Part shown: in pieces, positions 1 through 8,607 of the stretch
Layout: every line of letters starts with the position of its first letter
How positions within the stretch are numbered: position 1 is the stretch's first letter
Assembly: GCA_036258055.1 (NCBI GenBank)
Contig: DATAEK010000317.1
Coordinates: 23,609-87,608, forward strand
DNA length: 64,000 bases
From: DATAEK01 sp036258055
GTDB lineage: Bacteria; Acidobacteriota; Vicinamibacteria; Vicinamibacterales; 2-12-FULL-66-21
Direction: 5' to 3'
Made by a program: the position numbers and the translations under genes
The notes under the pieces: generated by a model
The model's database searches: none
Told to the model about the DNA's origin: nothing
What the model saw: the letters and a program-made list of their open reading frames with translations, nothing else

Positions 1-307
1 CCCCCGCGCGCCACGCTTCGTGCATCGTCTGCGCGCCGATGAGGAGGTTCTCGTAGAGGAACTGCGCCGGGTGCTCACGATTGGCCCCGATTCCACCGAC
101 GACCGAGGCGAGGTGAATCACGACCTCGGGCTTCGCGGCCGCATACATCCGGCGCACCGCCGTCAGATCGGTCAGGTCATAGTCACGCCGGCGCGGAATG
201 AAGATTTCCGTGCAGCCGTGCGCGCGCAGGTTCTCGGCGACATACGACCCGAGAAATCCGCCGCCCCCGGTGACGCAGACCCGCTTCCCCACCCAGTACT
301 CGCTCAT
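1..307 (-). CDS. fcl: GDP-L-fucose synthase, N-terminal part (runs off the window)
   Basis: This is the first ~102 residues of a short-chain dehydrogenase-type NDP-sugar epimerase/reductase. The N-terminus (MSEYWVGKRVCVTGGGGFLG) carries the Rossmann glycine motif. It is followed by D-L-T-D-L and the stretch VIHLASVVGGIGANREHPA, which is typical of GDP-L-fucose synthase (converts GDP-4-keto-6-deoxy-mannose to GDP-fucose with NADPH). The catalytic YxxxK lies beyond the window edge. The ATG at 307 lies 8 bp after the stop of the Wzz-like gene, so the two are probably co-transcribed. The GDP-mannose dehydratase that makes its substrate lies just upstream on the same strand. The family call is firm; the C-terminal half cannot be checked here. 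Confidence 0.85.
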   Translation of the reverse strand, partial: MSEYWVGKRVCVTGGGGFLGSYVAENLRAHGCTEIFIPRRRDYDLTDLTAVRRMYAAAKPEVVIHLASVVGGIGANREHPAQFLYENLLIGAQTMHEAWRAG

Positions 308-315
308 GGACGATG

Positions 316-1509
316 TCACTCCGCGAAACCCGCCCTCAGCAGGACCGCTCCGGACGCGAGCACGAGTCCCACCGCAAACCCCAGCCCCGCAAGCATCGTC
401 GGCCGTCGAGAAAGCGGACGGTCCGGCGCCGATGCGAGCTGGATGACTCGCAATTCATCTCCCGCGCTCTCGGCCTGAACACGGGCGTTCTCGTAGGCAG
501 TCGCGCGATCCGAGTAGAAGCGGGCCGCCAGATCGTACTCCGTCTTGAGCCGGGCGAGCTCCTGCTTCTTCTGATAGAGCTGGCTGGTCGATACGGATGG
601 GGGGGTGGCCGCGAGCTGCTCCCGCGTGCGCTGCAGAGCCGCCAGCGTGTTCCGGCTCTCGGCGATCTCTTCTTCGAGTTTGTCGTACGCCGGGTTCAGT
701 ACCTCGCGGACCGCACCTGCGGATGCGGTCGCAGGTTTGCTGGAAGTCGTCGTCACTCCGTCGCCCGGCAGGTCGGCACCTTTGACGCTGAGGGTGCGCG
801 GTGTCTTGGCCAGCTGCGCCTCGGCCTCCTTCAACCGCGCGCGTTCGGCTTCGACTCCTGACAGCGTAGCGCGCTGTTCCAAAACGGTGGTGAGCTGACT
901 TTCGAGCGCTTCGATCTGGGCCTCCTTGCCGAAGCCGAAGAACGTCTGCTCGGCCGTGCGAAGCCGGGTCGCGGCCGAATTGAACTGCTCCTCGAGCTGC
1001 TTGTTGTAGGCGATGGCCTCCTCCCGTCCGAGCACACGGCTTTCCGCAACGGTTCGATCCGCCAGGGTCCTGACAGCTTCAGTGGCGAGGCCACGGTCCA
1101 GCAGGCGGACGCGCAGTCGCAAGTAATTTGTGGAGGGCAGCGTCTCCACGTTCAACGCGCTATCGACGAATGACTGGGCCGTCAGGTTGTGAGGCGGCTT
1201 GTCGAGACCGAGATCTTTGACGACCCCGGCCGCGACGCCGCGGTTCTGAATCACCGCCAGGACGGCGGGGGCGTTGGCGACCACGGCGGGACCGTACCGC
1301 GGAGGGGTAATTCGAAGCAGCGTCGATGCTTCGTAGCGATGGGGGATGCGCGTCGCCACCAAAAGCCCGGCGGCGGCGCCAGCTATGGCAACGATCGCGA
1401 TCAGCCACCACCCGCGCAACAGGACGCGCACATAGTGGCCGATGTCGATCTCATCTTCATCGACGGCGGATCGGCGCGGCGCTTCGGGCTTGGGCATCAA
1501 CTCGGTCAT
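316..1509 (-). CDS. Wzz/GumC-type polysaccharide chain-length or co-polymerase protein
   Basis: 397 aa inner-membrane protein of the polysaccharide co-polymerase class. There is a transmembrane helix near residues 33-53 (GWWLIAIVAIAGAAAGLLVA), then a Wzz-type periplasmic domain starting with RYEASTLLRI. Long charged helical or coiled-coil stretches follow at about 165-250 and 280-350. A second transmembrane helix near 370-392 comes after the proline-rich PDRPLSRRP, as usual for this family. No tyrosine-kinase domain is fused to the C-terminus. Such proteins set the length of, or help export, surface polysaccharide. It sits between gmd and fcl on the same strand, which fits a role in a fucose-containing or related glycan. 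The start is an ATG; the next upstream gene on this strand ends 252 bp away. Confidence 0.85.
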   Translation of the reverse strand: MTELMPKPEAPRRSAVDEDEIDIGHYVRVLLRGWWLIAIVAIAGAAAGLLVATRIPHRYEASTLLRITPPRYGPAVVANAPAVLAVIQNRGVAAGVVKDLGLDKPPHNLTAQSFVDSALNVETLPSTNYLRLRVRLLDRGLATEAVRTLADRTVAESRVLGREEAIAYNKQLEEQFNSAATRLRTAEQTFFGFGKEAQIEALESQLTTVLEQRATLSGVEAERARLKEAEAQLAKTPRTLSVKGADLPGDGVTTTSSKPATASAGAVREVLNPAYDKLEEEIAESRNTLAALQRTREQLAATPPSVSTSQLYQKKQELARLKTEYDLAARFYSDRATAYENARVQAESAGDELRVIQLASAPDRPLSRRPTMLAGLGFAVGLVLASGAVLLRAGFAE

Positions 1510-1761
1510 GAAGCTGGATCTAACAGAAGTCCACTCGGCCGGACGGCTGACCTGCCGCCGTCGTGTGACGGATGCTCATACCGAAGAACGCAGGGGCGCA
1601 GTGAGGTGGCGTGCCGGTCCAGCAAAACCTATGACAACGGCCCGGTGTCAGCGAGGCAATCGGGCATGGCCACGTTACGGCCGCTAAGTTTGTGATTCTA
1701 GACCTCTAAGCAAGAGATGGTCAAGGCATCGACGCGCCGGAAGACGGGTCGAGCAGGTCGG

Positions 1762-2757
1762 TCAGTCCGCCGCGATCCGCTGCAGCGGTCGGCGCGTTTG
1801 ACTCAGGCGTTCGAGGTCAGCATCGACCATCATGTGGATCAGGCCATTGAAGTCGACCGTCGGCTTCCAGCCCAGCTTCTCGCGGGCCTTCTGGGGGTTT
1901 CCTATCAGGTGCTCGACTTCAGCGGGGCGCAGCAGGCTCGCGTCGAGTCGAACGTACTTCTGCCAGTCGAGACCGGCGTGGCGGAAGGCGATCTCGACCA
2001 GTTCCTTGACCGAATGGCTCACGCCCGTGGCAATGACGTAGTCGTCGGGCGCGTCCTGTTGCAGCATCATCCACATCGCGCGCACGTAGTCACCAGCGTA
2101 GCCCCAATCGCGGTGCGCATCGAGGTTGCCGAGCTTCAGCGAATCGGTGAGGCCCAACTTGATACGCGCGACGCCATCGGTCACCTTCCGGGTGACGAAC
2201 TCGAGACCCCGGCGCGGCGACTCGTGATTGAACAGAATCCCGGAGCACGCGAAGAGCCCGTAGCTCTCACGATAGTTGACCGTGATGTAGTGACCGAAGA
2301 CCTTCGACACCCCGTACGGACTGCGCGGGTAGAACGGCGTCAACTCCGTTTGCGGCACCTCGCGAACCTTGCCGAACATCTCGCTCGACGAGGCCTGATA
2401 CAGCCGGATCCGCGAATCGACCTGGCGGATGGCTTCGAGGACGCGCGTTACGCCCTGCGCGTTGAACTCGCCGGTCAGCATCGGCTGATCCCACGAGGCG
2501 GGCACGAAGGACATGGCGGCGAGGTTGTACAACTCGTCGGGCTTGACCGCCTCAACCAGACGAATAATCGAGAGCTGATCGAGCAGATCCGCGGGCTTGA
2601 GCTCGAGCCGATCGAGCAGGTGCTCGATTCGCCACAGGTTCGGAGTGCTCGCGCGGCGGATGACCCCGACGACCTCGTATCCTTTTTCGAGCAGCAGTTC
2701 CGCCAGGTAGGATCCGTCCTGCCCCGTGATACCCGTGATGACGGCGCGCTTCGACAC
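1762..2757 (-). CDS. gmd: GDP-mannose 4,6-dehydratase
   Basis: 331 aa. The N-terminus AVITGITGQDGSYLAELLL is the family signature NADP-binding loop. RRAST and SSEMFGKV follow, and the catalytic tyrosine-lysine pair is in SPYGVSK. The enzyme converts GDP-D-mannose to GDP-4-keto-6-deoxy-D-mannose in the cytoplasm, the precursor of GDP-fucose, GDP-rhamnose and GDP-perosamine. It is slightly shorter than many homologues (about 340-370 aa). The start is a GTG at 2757, with a purine-rich GGAGG about 12 nt upstream on the minus strand. The neighbouring fcl fragment makes GDP-L-fucose the likely product. Identification is close to certain. Confidence 0.95.
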   Translation of the reverse strand: MSKRAVITGITGQDGSYLAELLLEKGYEVVGVIRRASTPNLWRIEHLLDRLELKPADLLDQLSIIRLVEAVKPDELYNLAAMSFVPASWDQPMLTGEFNAQGVTRVLEAIRQVDSRIRLYQASSSEMFGKVREVPQTELTPFYPRSPYGVSKVFGHYITVNYRESYGLFACSGILFNHESPRRGLEFVTRKVTDGVARIKLGLTDSLKLGNLDAHRDWGYAGDYVRAMWMMLQQDAPDDYVIATGVSHSVKELVEIAFRHAGLDWQKYVRLDASLLRPAEVEHLIGNPQKAREKLGWKPTVDFNGLIHMMVDADLERLSQTRRPLQRIAAD

Positions 2758-2871
2758 TCTGTCTTTTTCCTCCCAATCCGAGACTTTGGAGTTTAGTGGC
2801 CGTAGACGGTCAGGGTCAAGGCAAGGAGGGAGGCTGAACCCGCGTGGTACACTCGGCCCCCTCGGCCAGTC

Positions 2872-4773
2872 ATGGGACTCACGCCTCTAGTCTCGCAGAA
2901 CGGCGTGCGGTTTCTCGCTGACGTGCCGGCGCGAATCGGCAGCCTTGTGGCGGGTCTCGCGTGCGCGGCCCTGCTTTACTCGGGTGTCACGTCGAGCGTG
3001 CCCGCGGCCGTGGTGCTCGTCGGACTCGTAGTCTTGACGACGGTCAATCCCGTCGCTGGCGTTCTCGTCAGCGCTGCACTCGTTCCCGTCGCGGGCCCCG
3101 CATTCACAGCTCTCGTCGGCCAGGGTGGCGAGTGGGGGGAAGCCCTCATTCTCGCGACCATTGCGGGATTCCTGCTCCGCCGGATGGTGGGGCTGGAGCA
3201 ATGGCCATCGGGCGCCGCAGCCCGATGGGGCGCAATCTTTGTCGCCGCGGTCCTCGCGTCCGCGTTGGTCCAGCTGGCCGTTATTCGGACTCAGCTCTCC
3301 CCTTCTCTCTTCTGGACTTCGCTCGGCGAGTTGATGCGGGGTTACCTGAACGGCCCAACCGAGGTCGGCAATCCCGTCCGGCCGGCCCTTCAGCTGCTGG
3401 AAGGCACAGCGATCGTCATGATCGTGGCGGCGCTGCGCCGGGTGCCCGGCACGCCGGAGCGCGTGCTGCACATGTTTCTGGTAGGGGCCTGCGGTGCAGC
3501 GGCCTTGAACTTGTCGAGAATGGCAGGAGCCGTGTTGCGATCCGAAGCGCCGGTCGCAGCGCTTGCGGCCCTGCTCCGCTCGGTCCGCATCAGCGTGCCA
3601 TTCGCGGATGTGAACGCCGCCGGTTCGTTCTTCGCGATGGCCGTCGGGGTCGCAGCGGGTTTGGCGGCCACGACGTCGGGGCGAACGCGTGCAGGCTGGC
3701 TTGGCGCGGCCGCTCTCTGCGCCGCGGCGCTGCTGACGACCGGCTCTCGGACCGCGATCCTGGCCGCGTTTTTTTTCGTTCTCGTCGCGACGCTGGTGCG
3801 GCTCGGACGTGTCCGCGCGCTCCGATTCGCCCTGCTCGCATGCGCGGTGGGAGCTCTTGCCGTCGTGGTCCTGCCAAATCCACTGGCCGGCAGAAACACA
3901 TCAGACGCCTTGAACATGCGCGTCGAGCTCGCTCGCGCCGCTGGAAGAATGATCGAGGTGAAACCGTTTTTCGGTATCGGCATCGGCCAGTTCTATTCCC
4001 GCTCCGGCCAGTTCATCCATCGTCCTCAGGGACGCCCGATGTACTTCCAGGAGAATGCGCACAACAACTTCCTGCAGATCGGGGGGGAGCTCGGCCTGGT
4101 CGGACTGATCGCCTTCGTCTCGATGCTCTTCTCCATCGCGAGGCCCGCGATCGCGCGTCTGCGCTCGACGGAAATGTCGCCGGCGCTCTTCGGTGCCGCG
4201 GTCGGACTCGGCGTCTTCCTTGTGACCTGCCTGGCGGGTCACCCGCTGCTCATTTCGGAAGTGGCGCTGCCGTTCTGGGTCGTGGTCGGTGCAACCGCGG
4301 CGGCCGCGCCCGAAGCAGACGGACCGTCACCAGTCCCACGGCGACTGGTGATCGCCGCCGCGATTGCGATCGCGATGACGATCCCGTCGCGCATGACCAG
4401 CGCGATCGCGGAAACCAATCTTGAACACCGTGGATGGGGGCTTTCCGGCTGGCGGTTTGACGATGAGGGCAATCGCTACCGGCGGATGGAAGGGAACGTG
4501 ACGCTGTTTGTCGCGCGAGACGCTCGCGTTGCGGAACTGCCGTATCGCCTCGAGACCGCCGGACCGCCGGTGGTGCTGGACGTCAGACTCCGGGGCGAGC
4601 GCGCCGAACGGATCACGGTCACGGAAACGTCGTGGCGGATCTATCGGTTCATCGTCGATCCCCGCCTGGACGATCCGCGGTTCCTGCCCATGACGATCAC
4701 GTCCGCGAGCGGCGACGCGTCGCGCGTGCTGCTGGGCAGGATCGATGTCCATCCTGACATGCGGCCGAAATAG
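2872..4773 (+). CDS. O-antigen ligase / Wzy_C family membrane protein
   Basis: 633 aa polytopic membrane protein. About the first 470 residues are a series of hydrophobic helices. A periplasmic loop contains IGIGQFYSRSGQFIH and ENAHNNFLQIGGELGLVGLI, the H-N-N-F-L-Q motif of O-antigen ligases and polymerases (WaaL/Wzy_C). The last ~150 residues, after the final helix near 490, form a soluble extension (about 500-633) with no domain I recognise. It starts divergently from gmd, 114 bp away, so the spacer may hold promoters for both directions. Its role is probably joining or polymerising lipid-linked glycan at the outer face of the inner membrane. Ligase and polymerase cannot be told apart from sequence alone. 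Confidence 0.8.
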   Translation: MGLTPLVSQNGVRFLADVPARIGSLVAGLACAALLYSGVTSSVPAAVVLVGLVVLTTVNPVAGVLVSAALVPVAGPAFTALVGQGGEWGEALILATIAGFLLRRMVGLEQWPSGAAARWGAIFVAAVLASALVQLAVIRTQLSPSLFWTSLGELMRGYLNGPTEVGNPVRPALQLLEGTAIVMIVAALRRVPGTPERVLHMFLVGACGAAALNLSRMAGAVLRSEAPVAALAALLRSVRISVPFADVNAAGSFFAMAVGVAAGLAATTSGRTRAGWLGAAALCAAALLTTGSRTAILAAFFFVLVATLVRLGRVRALRFALLACAVGALAVVVLPNPLAGRNTSDALNMRVELARAAGRMIEVKPFFGIGIGQFYSRSGQFIHRPQGRPMYFQENAHNNFLQIGGELGLVGLIAFVSMLFSIARPAIARLRSTEMSPALFGAAVGLGVFLVTCLAGHPLLISEVALPFWVVVGATAAAAPEADGPSPVPRRLVIAAAIAIAMTIPSRMTSAIAETNLEHRGWGLSGWRFDDEGNRYRRMEGNVTLFVARDARVAELPYRLETAGPPVVLDVRLRGERAERITVTETSWRIYRFIVDPRLDDPRFLPMTITSASGDASRVLLGRIDVHPDMRPK

Positions 4774-4826
4774 CATCCAGCGTTTTGCGCTCGCGACCGG
4801 CTCGCCGCGTGCAGTATCGTGGGTTC

Positions 4827-5939
4827 ATGAAGCGTTTCTCGCCGCTCGTGGTATTGCTCCTCGCTCTTCCGACCTCGACCCTTGCTCAACCACCGGCGCA
4901 ACAAGATCCGGCTGTTGCTCAGCTCGCCCGCGCCTGGACCGCATTTGCCGACGGACGCCTCGACGAGGCGATCCAACTGTCATCACAGATCGCAGCCGGC
5001 GACGGCCCATTGACGCATGATGCGGTCGCACTGCAGGTTCGTGTCGAGGCTTCGAGAGAAAGAGTGGACCAGGCGCTGACAGCGTACGAGCAGTGGCTGA
5101 AGCGTTCGGGTCACGAAGACAGGTTTCTCCTGCACCCGGCCGCCCAACGGCTTCTTCTGACGCTGTCTCGCTCGAGCGACGCCGGAGTCCGCGCGGCCGC
5201 AGTGGCGCGATTGCTACGGAGCGGCGTGACACAGGTGCCGGCGGTATCCGACCAGAGCGACATGTCGATCACCGCTCGCGCCGAGGGTGGGGACAAGACC
5301 GCGCAGCAACAGCTCGCGCAAATGGTGGAGTCCGAGGCGTTGCCGGTGAGGCTCGTCACGGTCAACGCGCTGGCTGCAGGCGGCTCGGCCTCGGTGCCGG
5401 TCCTGATCAAGCTGCTGTCGAATCGGGCGCCCGAAGTCCGCGGCGCCGCGGCTGAGGCACTCGGCGACATCGGCGGGACCGACGCCATCCAAGCCCTCCG
5501 ATCGGCACGTCAGGATCCCGATCCGTTCGTGCGACTCAAGGTCTCGGTGGAACTCGCGCGGGCCGGCGATCAAGAAGCGCTGACCGCAGTGAACACGGCG
5601 CTGCGCAGCGAGGTGGGTGACGTCCGAGTCGTGGCGGCCGACGCGTTCCGCGACAACCCGACCGAGGCGTCAATCGCCGCGCTCCAATCCGCACTCAGTG
5701 ACCCGAATCCGCTCACACGTGCGCATGCCGCCGCCTTGCTCGGCAATACGGATGAGGGAACCGGCACGCTGACGGAATTGATCAACGGCGAGAACCCCAC
5801 GGTGCGTGGCGAAGCCGCGCGGGCAGTCGAAGATCGCGCCGCCAATAACCTTCCTGTAATTCGGAGCATGCTGCGAAGCTCTGACCCGTGGGTGCAGTTA
5901 TACGGTGCCGGAGCTCTGCTCAGAGCGCGCCCGCGATAA
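4827..5939 (+). CDS. Exported HEAT-repeat protein
   Basis: 370 aa counted from ATG 4827. That start is preferred because it begins a clear signal peptide (MKRFSPLVVLLLALPTSTLA, then Q); the open frame extends 14 codons further upstream. Residues ~25-150 are helical, possibly TPR-like (LARAWTAFADGRLDEAIQLS). From ~170 to the end run HEAT/PBS-lyase-type repeats of ~31 residues: SVPVLIKLLSNRAPEVRGAAAEALGDIG-type units with D and R at repeat-typical places. HEAT solenoids are protein-interaction scaffolds. No catalytic domain is present. It begins 53 bp after the O-antigen ligase gene on the same strand, so may be co-transcribed with it. Function unknown. Confidence 0.75.
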   Translation: MKRFSPLVVLLLALPTSTLAQPPAQQDPAVAQLARAWTAFADGRLDEAIQLSSQIAAGDGPLTHDAVALQVRVEASRERVDQALTAYEQWLKRSGHEDRFLLHPAAQRLLLTLSRSSDAGVRAAAVARLLRSGVTQVPAVSDQSDMSITARAEGGDKTAQQQLAQMVESEALPVRLVTVNALAAGGSASVPVLIKLLSNRAPEVRGAAAEALGDIGGTDAIQALRSARQDPDPFVRLKVSVELARAGDQEALTAVNTALRSEVGDVRVVAADAFRDNPTEASIAALQSALSDPNPLTRAHAAALLGNTDEGTGTLTELINGENPTVRGEAARAVEDRAANNLPVIRSMLRSSDPWVQLYGAGALLRARPR

Positions 5940-6079
5940 CAATTTCGTGACCGTTCGGGCGTCCAGTATTTCTTGCGCACGGCTTCGTTTCCGTCTACCC
6001 TAATCCGGCCCCGTTGATAGACCGATACCCGACTGTGGGGGATCTTCATCGCCGAAGCAGCGCCCCCACGGAGTTCCTG

Positions 6080-8473
6080 ATGAAGCGATACCTGTTCTAT
6101 GTCTGCGCCACTGCCCTGGCTTGCACCGCGATGGAAACGCCGGCACGGGCTCAAGCCTCCGCCCTTGGCGGCAGTTTCTTGGTGTATGCGGCTGCGGCGC
6201 GCGGATCGGCCACAGCCTACGACTCGAAAAACCACGTCTACCTGGTCGTATCCGCCTACGGCGCGGTGACCGGACGATTTGTCTCGGCGGATGGCGCCTT
6301 GATGCCGAACTGCGCCTCGGGCGCGTTCTTCGTCCTGGGTGGAGCGGCGTTTGGACACTTTCCACGCGTCGCCTACAGTCCCGACGCCAATGGTGGCCTT
6401 GGCGGCTTCATCGTCACCTGGCACGAAGCGGACTCACCCGGCGGAGGCAACGCGGTTCATGCGCGGACGGTGAGCCTCAGCTCATGCCTGGGCCCGGACC
6501 GGATCGTGTCAGGCTTCGACACGACATGGTGGGAAGCAGGACCCGCGATCTCGTACTCATCGGCGTCTCAGCGCTTCCTCGTCGCGTGGCGCGCCATCGC
6601 TGCGCCCGGAAGCCCGGGAAACGACATCGACGGACGGTTGCTCGATCTGTCCGGTCAGCCCATCGGGGCGAGCCCGATCAAGATCACGGCCTCGGGCGCC
6701 TACGAAGACGACCCTTCGATTGCCTACAACCCGTCGACCGATCAGTTCCTCGTGGCTTTTCGCGGCGCTGATACCTCGGCATTCATCGCCGCGCGGACAG
6801 TCGCGGCGTCGAGCGGAGATGTGGGTCCTCAGTACGAACTGATACGCACGGTAGGCACGTACATCACCGACACAACCTTCATCAGCTCGGGCAACCGCTA
6901 CCTGGTTGCGTGGTTCCAGAGCCCGGGCGGATCGACCGCACGCTTCGTGAACTCTGCCGGCGTGCCGGAGGGACCGATCATTCCGCTCTCGGTGCGGTTC
7001 ATGGCGAACGATGCGCTGAGCCTCGCCTACAACGCGCTGAGCGACACCTCGTTCATGGTCTCCCACGATCAGTTCTCGTACGAGGACGGTGGGATGGAGA
7101 TTTCCGCCGCCGGTGTTCCTGGACCGGCTTTCGGCGCAACCAGCATCGGCGGCAAGGGTAATTTCTATCCTCGCATCGCGGCGAGCTCGATCGACAAGAA
7201 GTGGATGCTCGTCACGTCGAATGTCTTCACCGCGATCTACGGCCAGTTCATCGTCACGGCCAGCGGCGGCGGATCGCCGCCGCCGCCACCGCCGCCACCT
7301 TCGGTTGCACCCCTCCAGATCACGAGCTTATCGGCGAACAAGTCGTTCCCAGCGGCGGAGGGAACGGCGATCACCTGGACGGCAACGACCACCGGCGGGA
7401 CCAACGTGCAGTATCAGTTCTGGCGATACAGCGCGACGGAGGGCTGGCAGATCGCGCAGCCGTACAGCTCGAACAACTCGTTTACGTGGACGGCGCCGGC
7501 AGGCACGGACGCCGTGCAAGTCTGGGCACGCAGCGCAGGCTCGTCGGCGCAGTACGAGGCATTCGCCGCAACTGGCTACTTCGACATCCTGGTCGGTGCG
7601 CGGTTGAAGTCTTTTTTCCCCAACCGGGCGTTCCCGATTCCGCTGCACGTGCCGGTCACCTTCACCGCCACCGCGGTCAGTGCCCAGGGCGCCGTTCAGT
7701 ACCAGTTCTGGCGCTATTCCGCCTCAACGGGCTGGATCCTCGCGCAGGACTACAGCCCATCGAACACGTATACCTGGTACCCGCTCGAAGGCTTGAACGC
7801 CGTCCAGGTGTGGGTGCGAACTGTCGGCAAGTCTGTGGCCTATGAAGACTACGCGACCAGTGCAATGTTCACCGTGAGCGCCGCCGCCGTGATTACCGGC
7901 CTCTCGGCGAACGTGCCCTTCCCGGCCACACCAGGCACACCAATCACGTTCACGGCGTCAGCGACATCCGGCGGCGGCACGATCGAATACAAGTTCTGGG
8001 GGTATAACGCCGCCTACAACAGCTGGTCGCCGATGCGCGATTGGGGTGTGAGCAATCAGATGACATGGACCCCTGGCGCCGGTGACTCAGGCTTATACCG
8101 GGTTCAGGTGTGGGTCAGAGACATCGGGGCCGCCCTTCCATACGAGGACTGGAGGAGCACACAGCTCTTCAGCATCACGAACTCGACGAATCTGACGTTG
8201 AATGTGAGTCGTTCGCTGAGCGGGTTGCGATCTGGAGACTCGGTCACCTTCATGGCTCAGGCAACAGGCGGCAGCGGCAATTGGGAATATGCCTTTTGGG
8301 GCTACAACGGCTCGTCCTGGGTGCTGCTGCAACCGTACACCGTGAACCGGAACAACTTTTCGTGGGGCGTGTCCCCCGGCACGCTGGCGATTCAGGTCTG
8401 GATCCGCGCGCCGGGATCGATCGCGCCATACGAGCGTTGGGCAACGACCGCGATGTTCGTGGTCTCGCCGTAG
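6080..8473 (+). CDS. Secreted protein with N-terminal propeller-like region and four ~95-residue C-terminal repeats
   Basis: 797 aa from ATG 6080, chosen for the signal peptide (MKRYLFYVCATALACTAMET). Residues ~30-400 contain recurring motifs such as FLVAW and SYSSASQRF, compatible with a beta-propeller. A poly-proline linker after GGGS (nt ~7267-7302) separates this from four similar domains beginning near nt 7312, 7597, 7888 and 8197. Each has an F-T-A-T-A or similar strand, a Y-x-F-W-x-Y core, a Y-x-W/F-x-W strand and an ending V-Q-V-W-x-R (for example YQFWRYSATEGW and VQVWVRTVG). These look like Ig-like or carbohydrate/surface-binding beta domains, but I do not recognise the family by name. 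Extracellular or outer-surface location is inferred from the signal peptide. No enzymatic motif is visible. Confidence 0.7.
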   Translation: MKRYLFYVCATALACTAMETPARAQASALGGSFLVYAAAARGSATAYDSKNHVYLVVSAYGAVTGRFVSADGALMPNCASGAFFVLGGAAFGHFPRVAYSPDANGGLGGFIVTWHEADSPGGGNAVHARTVSLSSCLGPDRIVSGFDTTWWEAGPAISYSSASQRFLVAWRAIAAPGSPGNDIDGRLLDLSGQPIGASPIKITASGAYEDDPSIAYNPSTDQFLVAFRGADTSAFIAARTVAASSGDVGPQYELIRTVGTYITDTTFISSGNRYLVAWFQSPGGSTARFVNSAGVPEGPIIPLSVRFMANDALSLAYNALSDTSFMVSHDQFSYEDGGMEISAAGVPGPAFGATSIGGKGNFYPRIAASSIDKKWMLVTSNVFTAIYGQFIVTASGGGSPPPPPPPPSVAPLQITSLSANKSFPAAEGTAITWTATTTGGTNVQYQFWRYSATEGWQIAQPYSSNNSFTWTAPAGTDAVQVWARSAGSSAQYEAFAATGYFDILVGARLKSFFPNRAFPIPLHVPVTFTATAVSAQGAVQYQFWRYSASTGWILAQDYSPSNTYTWYPLEGLNAVQVWVRTVGKSVAYEDYATSAMFTVSAAAVITGLSANVPFPATPGTPITFTASATSGGGTIEYKFWGYNAAYNSWSPMRDWGVSNQMTWTPGAGDSGLYRVQVWVRDIGAALPYEDWRSTQLFSITNSTNLTLNVSRSLSGLRSGDSVTFMAQATGGSGNWEYAFWGYNGSSWVLLQPYTVNRNNFSWGVSPGTLAIQVWIRAPGSIAPYERWATTAMFVVSP

Positions 8474-8504
8474 CGCGAACCCCGGTCACGCATCACGCAA
8501 ACGA

Positions 8505-8552
8505 CGGCTCGAGCGCTTCGAACGTCCCGCGGACTTCGAACATTTCGAGCCG
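8505..8552. terminator. Long interrupted hairpin, possible transcription terminator
   Basis: CGGCTCGA (8505-8512) pairs with TCGAGCCG (8545-8552). Inside, TTCGAA (8517-8522) pairs with TTCGAA (8535-8540), and GTCC (8524-8527) with GGAC (8531-8534) around a CGC loop. One 4x4 internal loop and one bulge interrupt the stem. The 3' side continues into a moderately T-rich stretch. It sits between the stop of the repeat protein (8473) and the LhgO start (8608). No clean U-tract is present, so termination is inferred. Confidence 0.45.
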
Positions 8553-8607
8553 TTCGTCGTTCTCTTCGGCCGCCCGCGCACCGCTGCTATCCTAATTCCC
8601 TCATCGG

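Noticed and set aside
1717..2796. 359-codon open frame on the + strand
   Set aside because: Shadow of gmd, which has all catalytic motifs on the minus strand.
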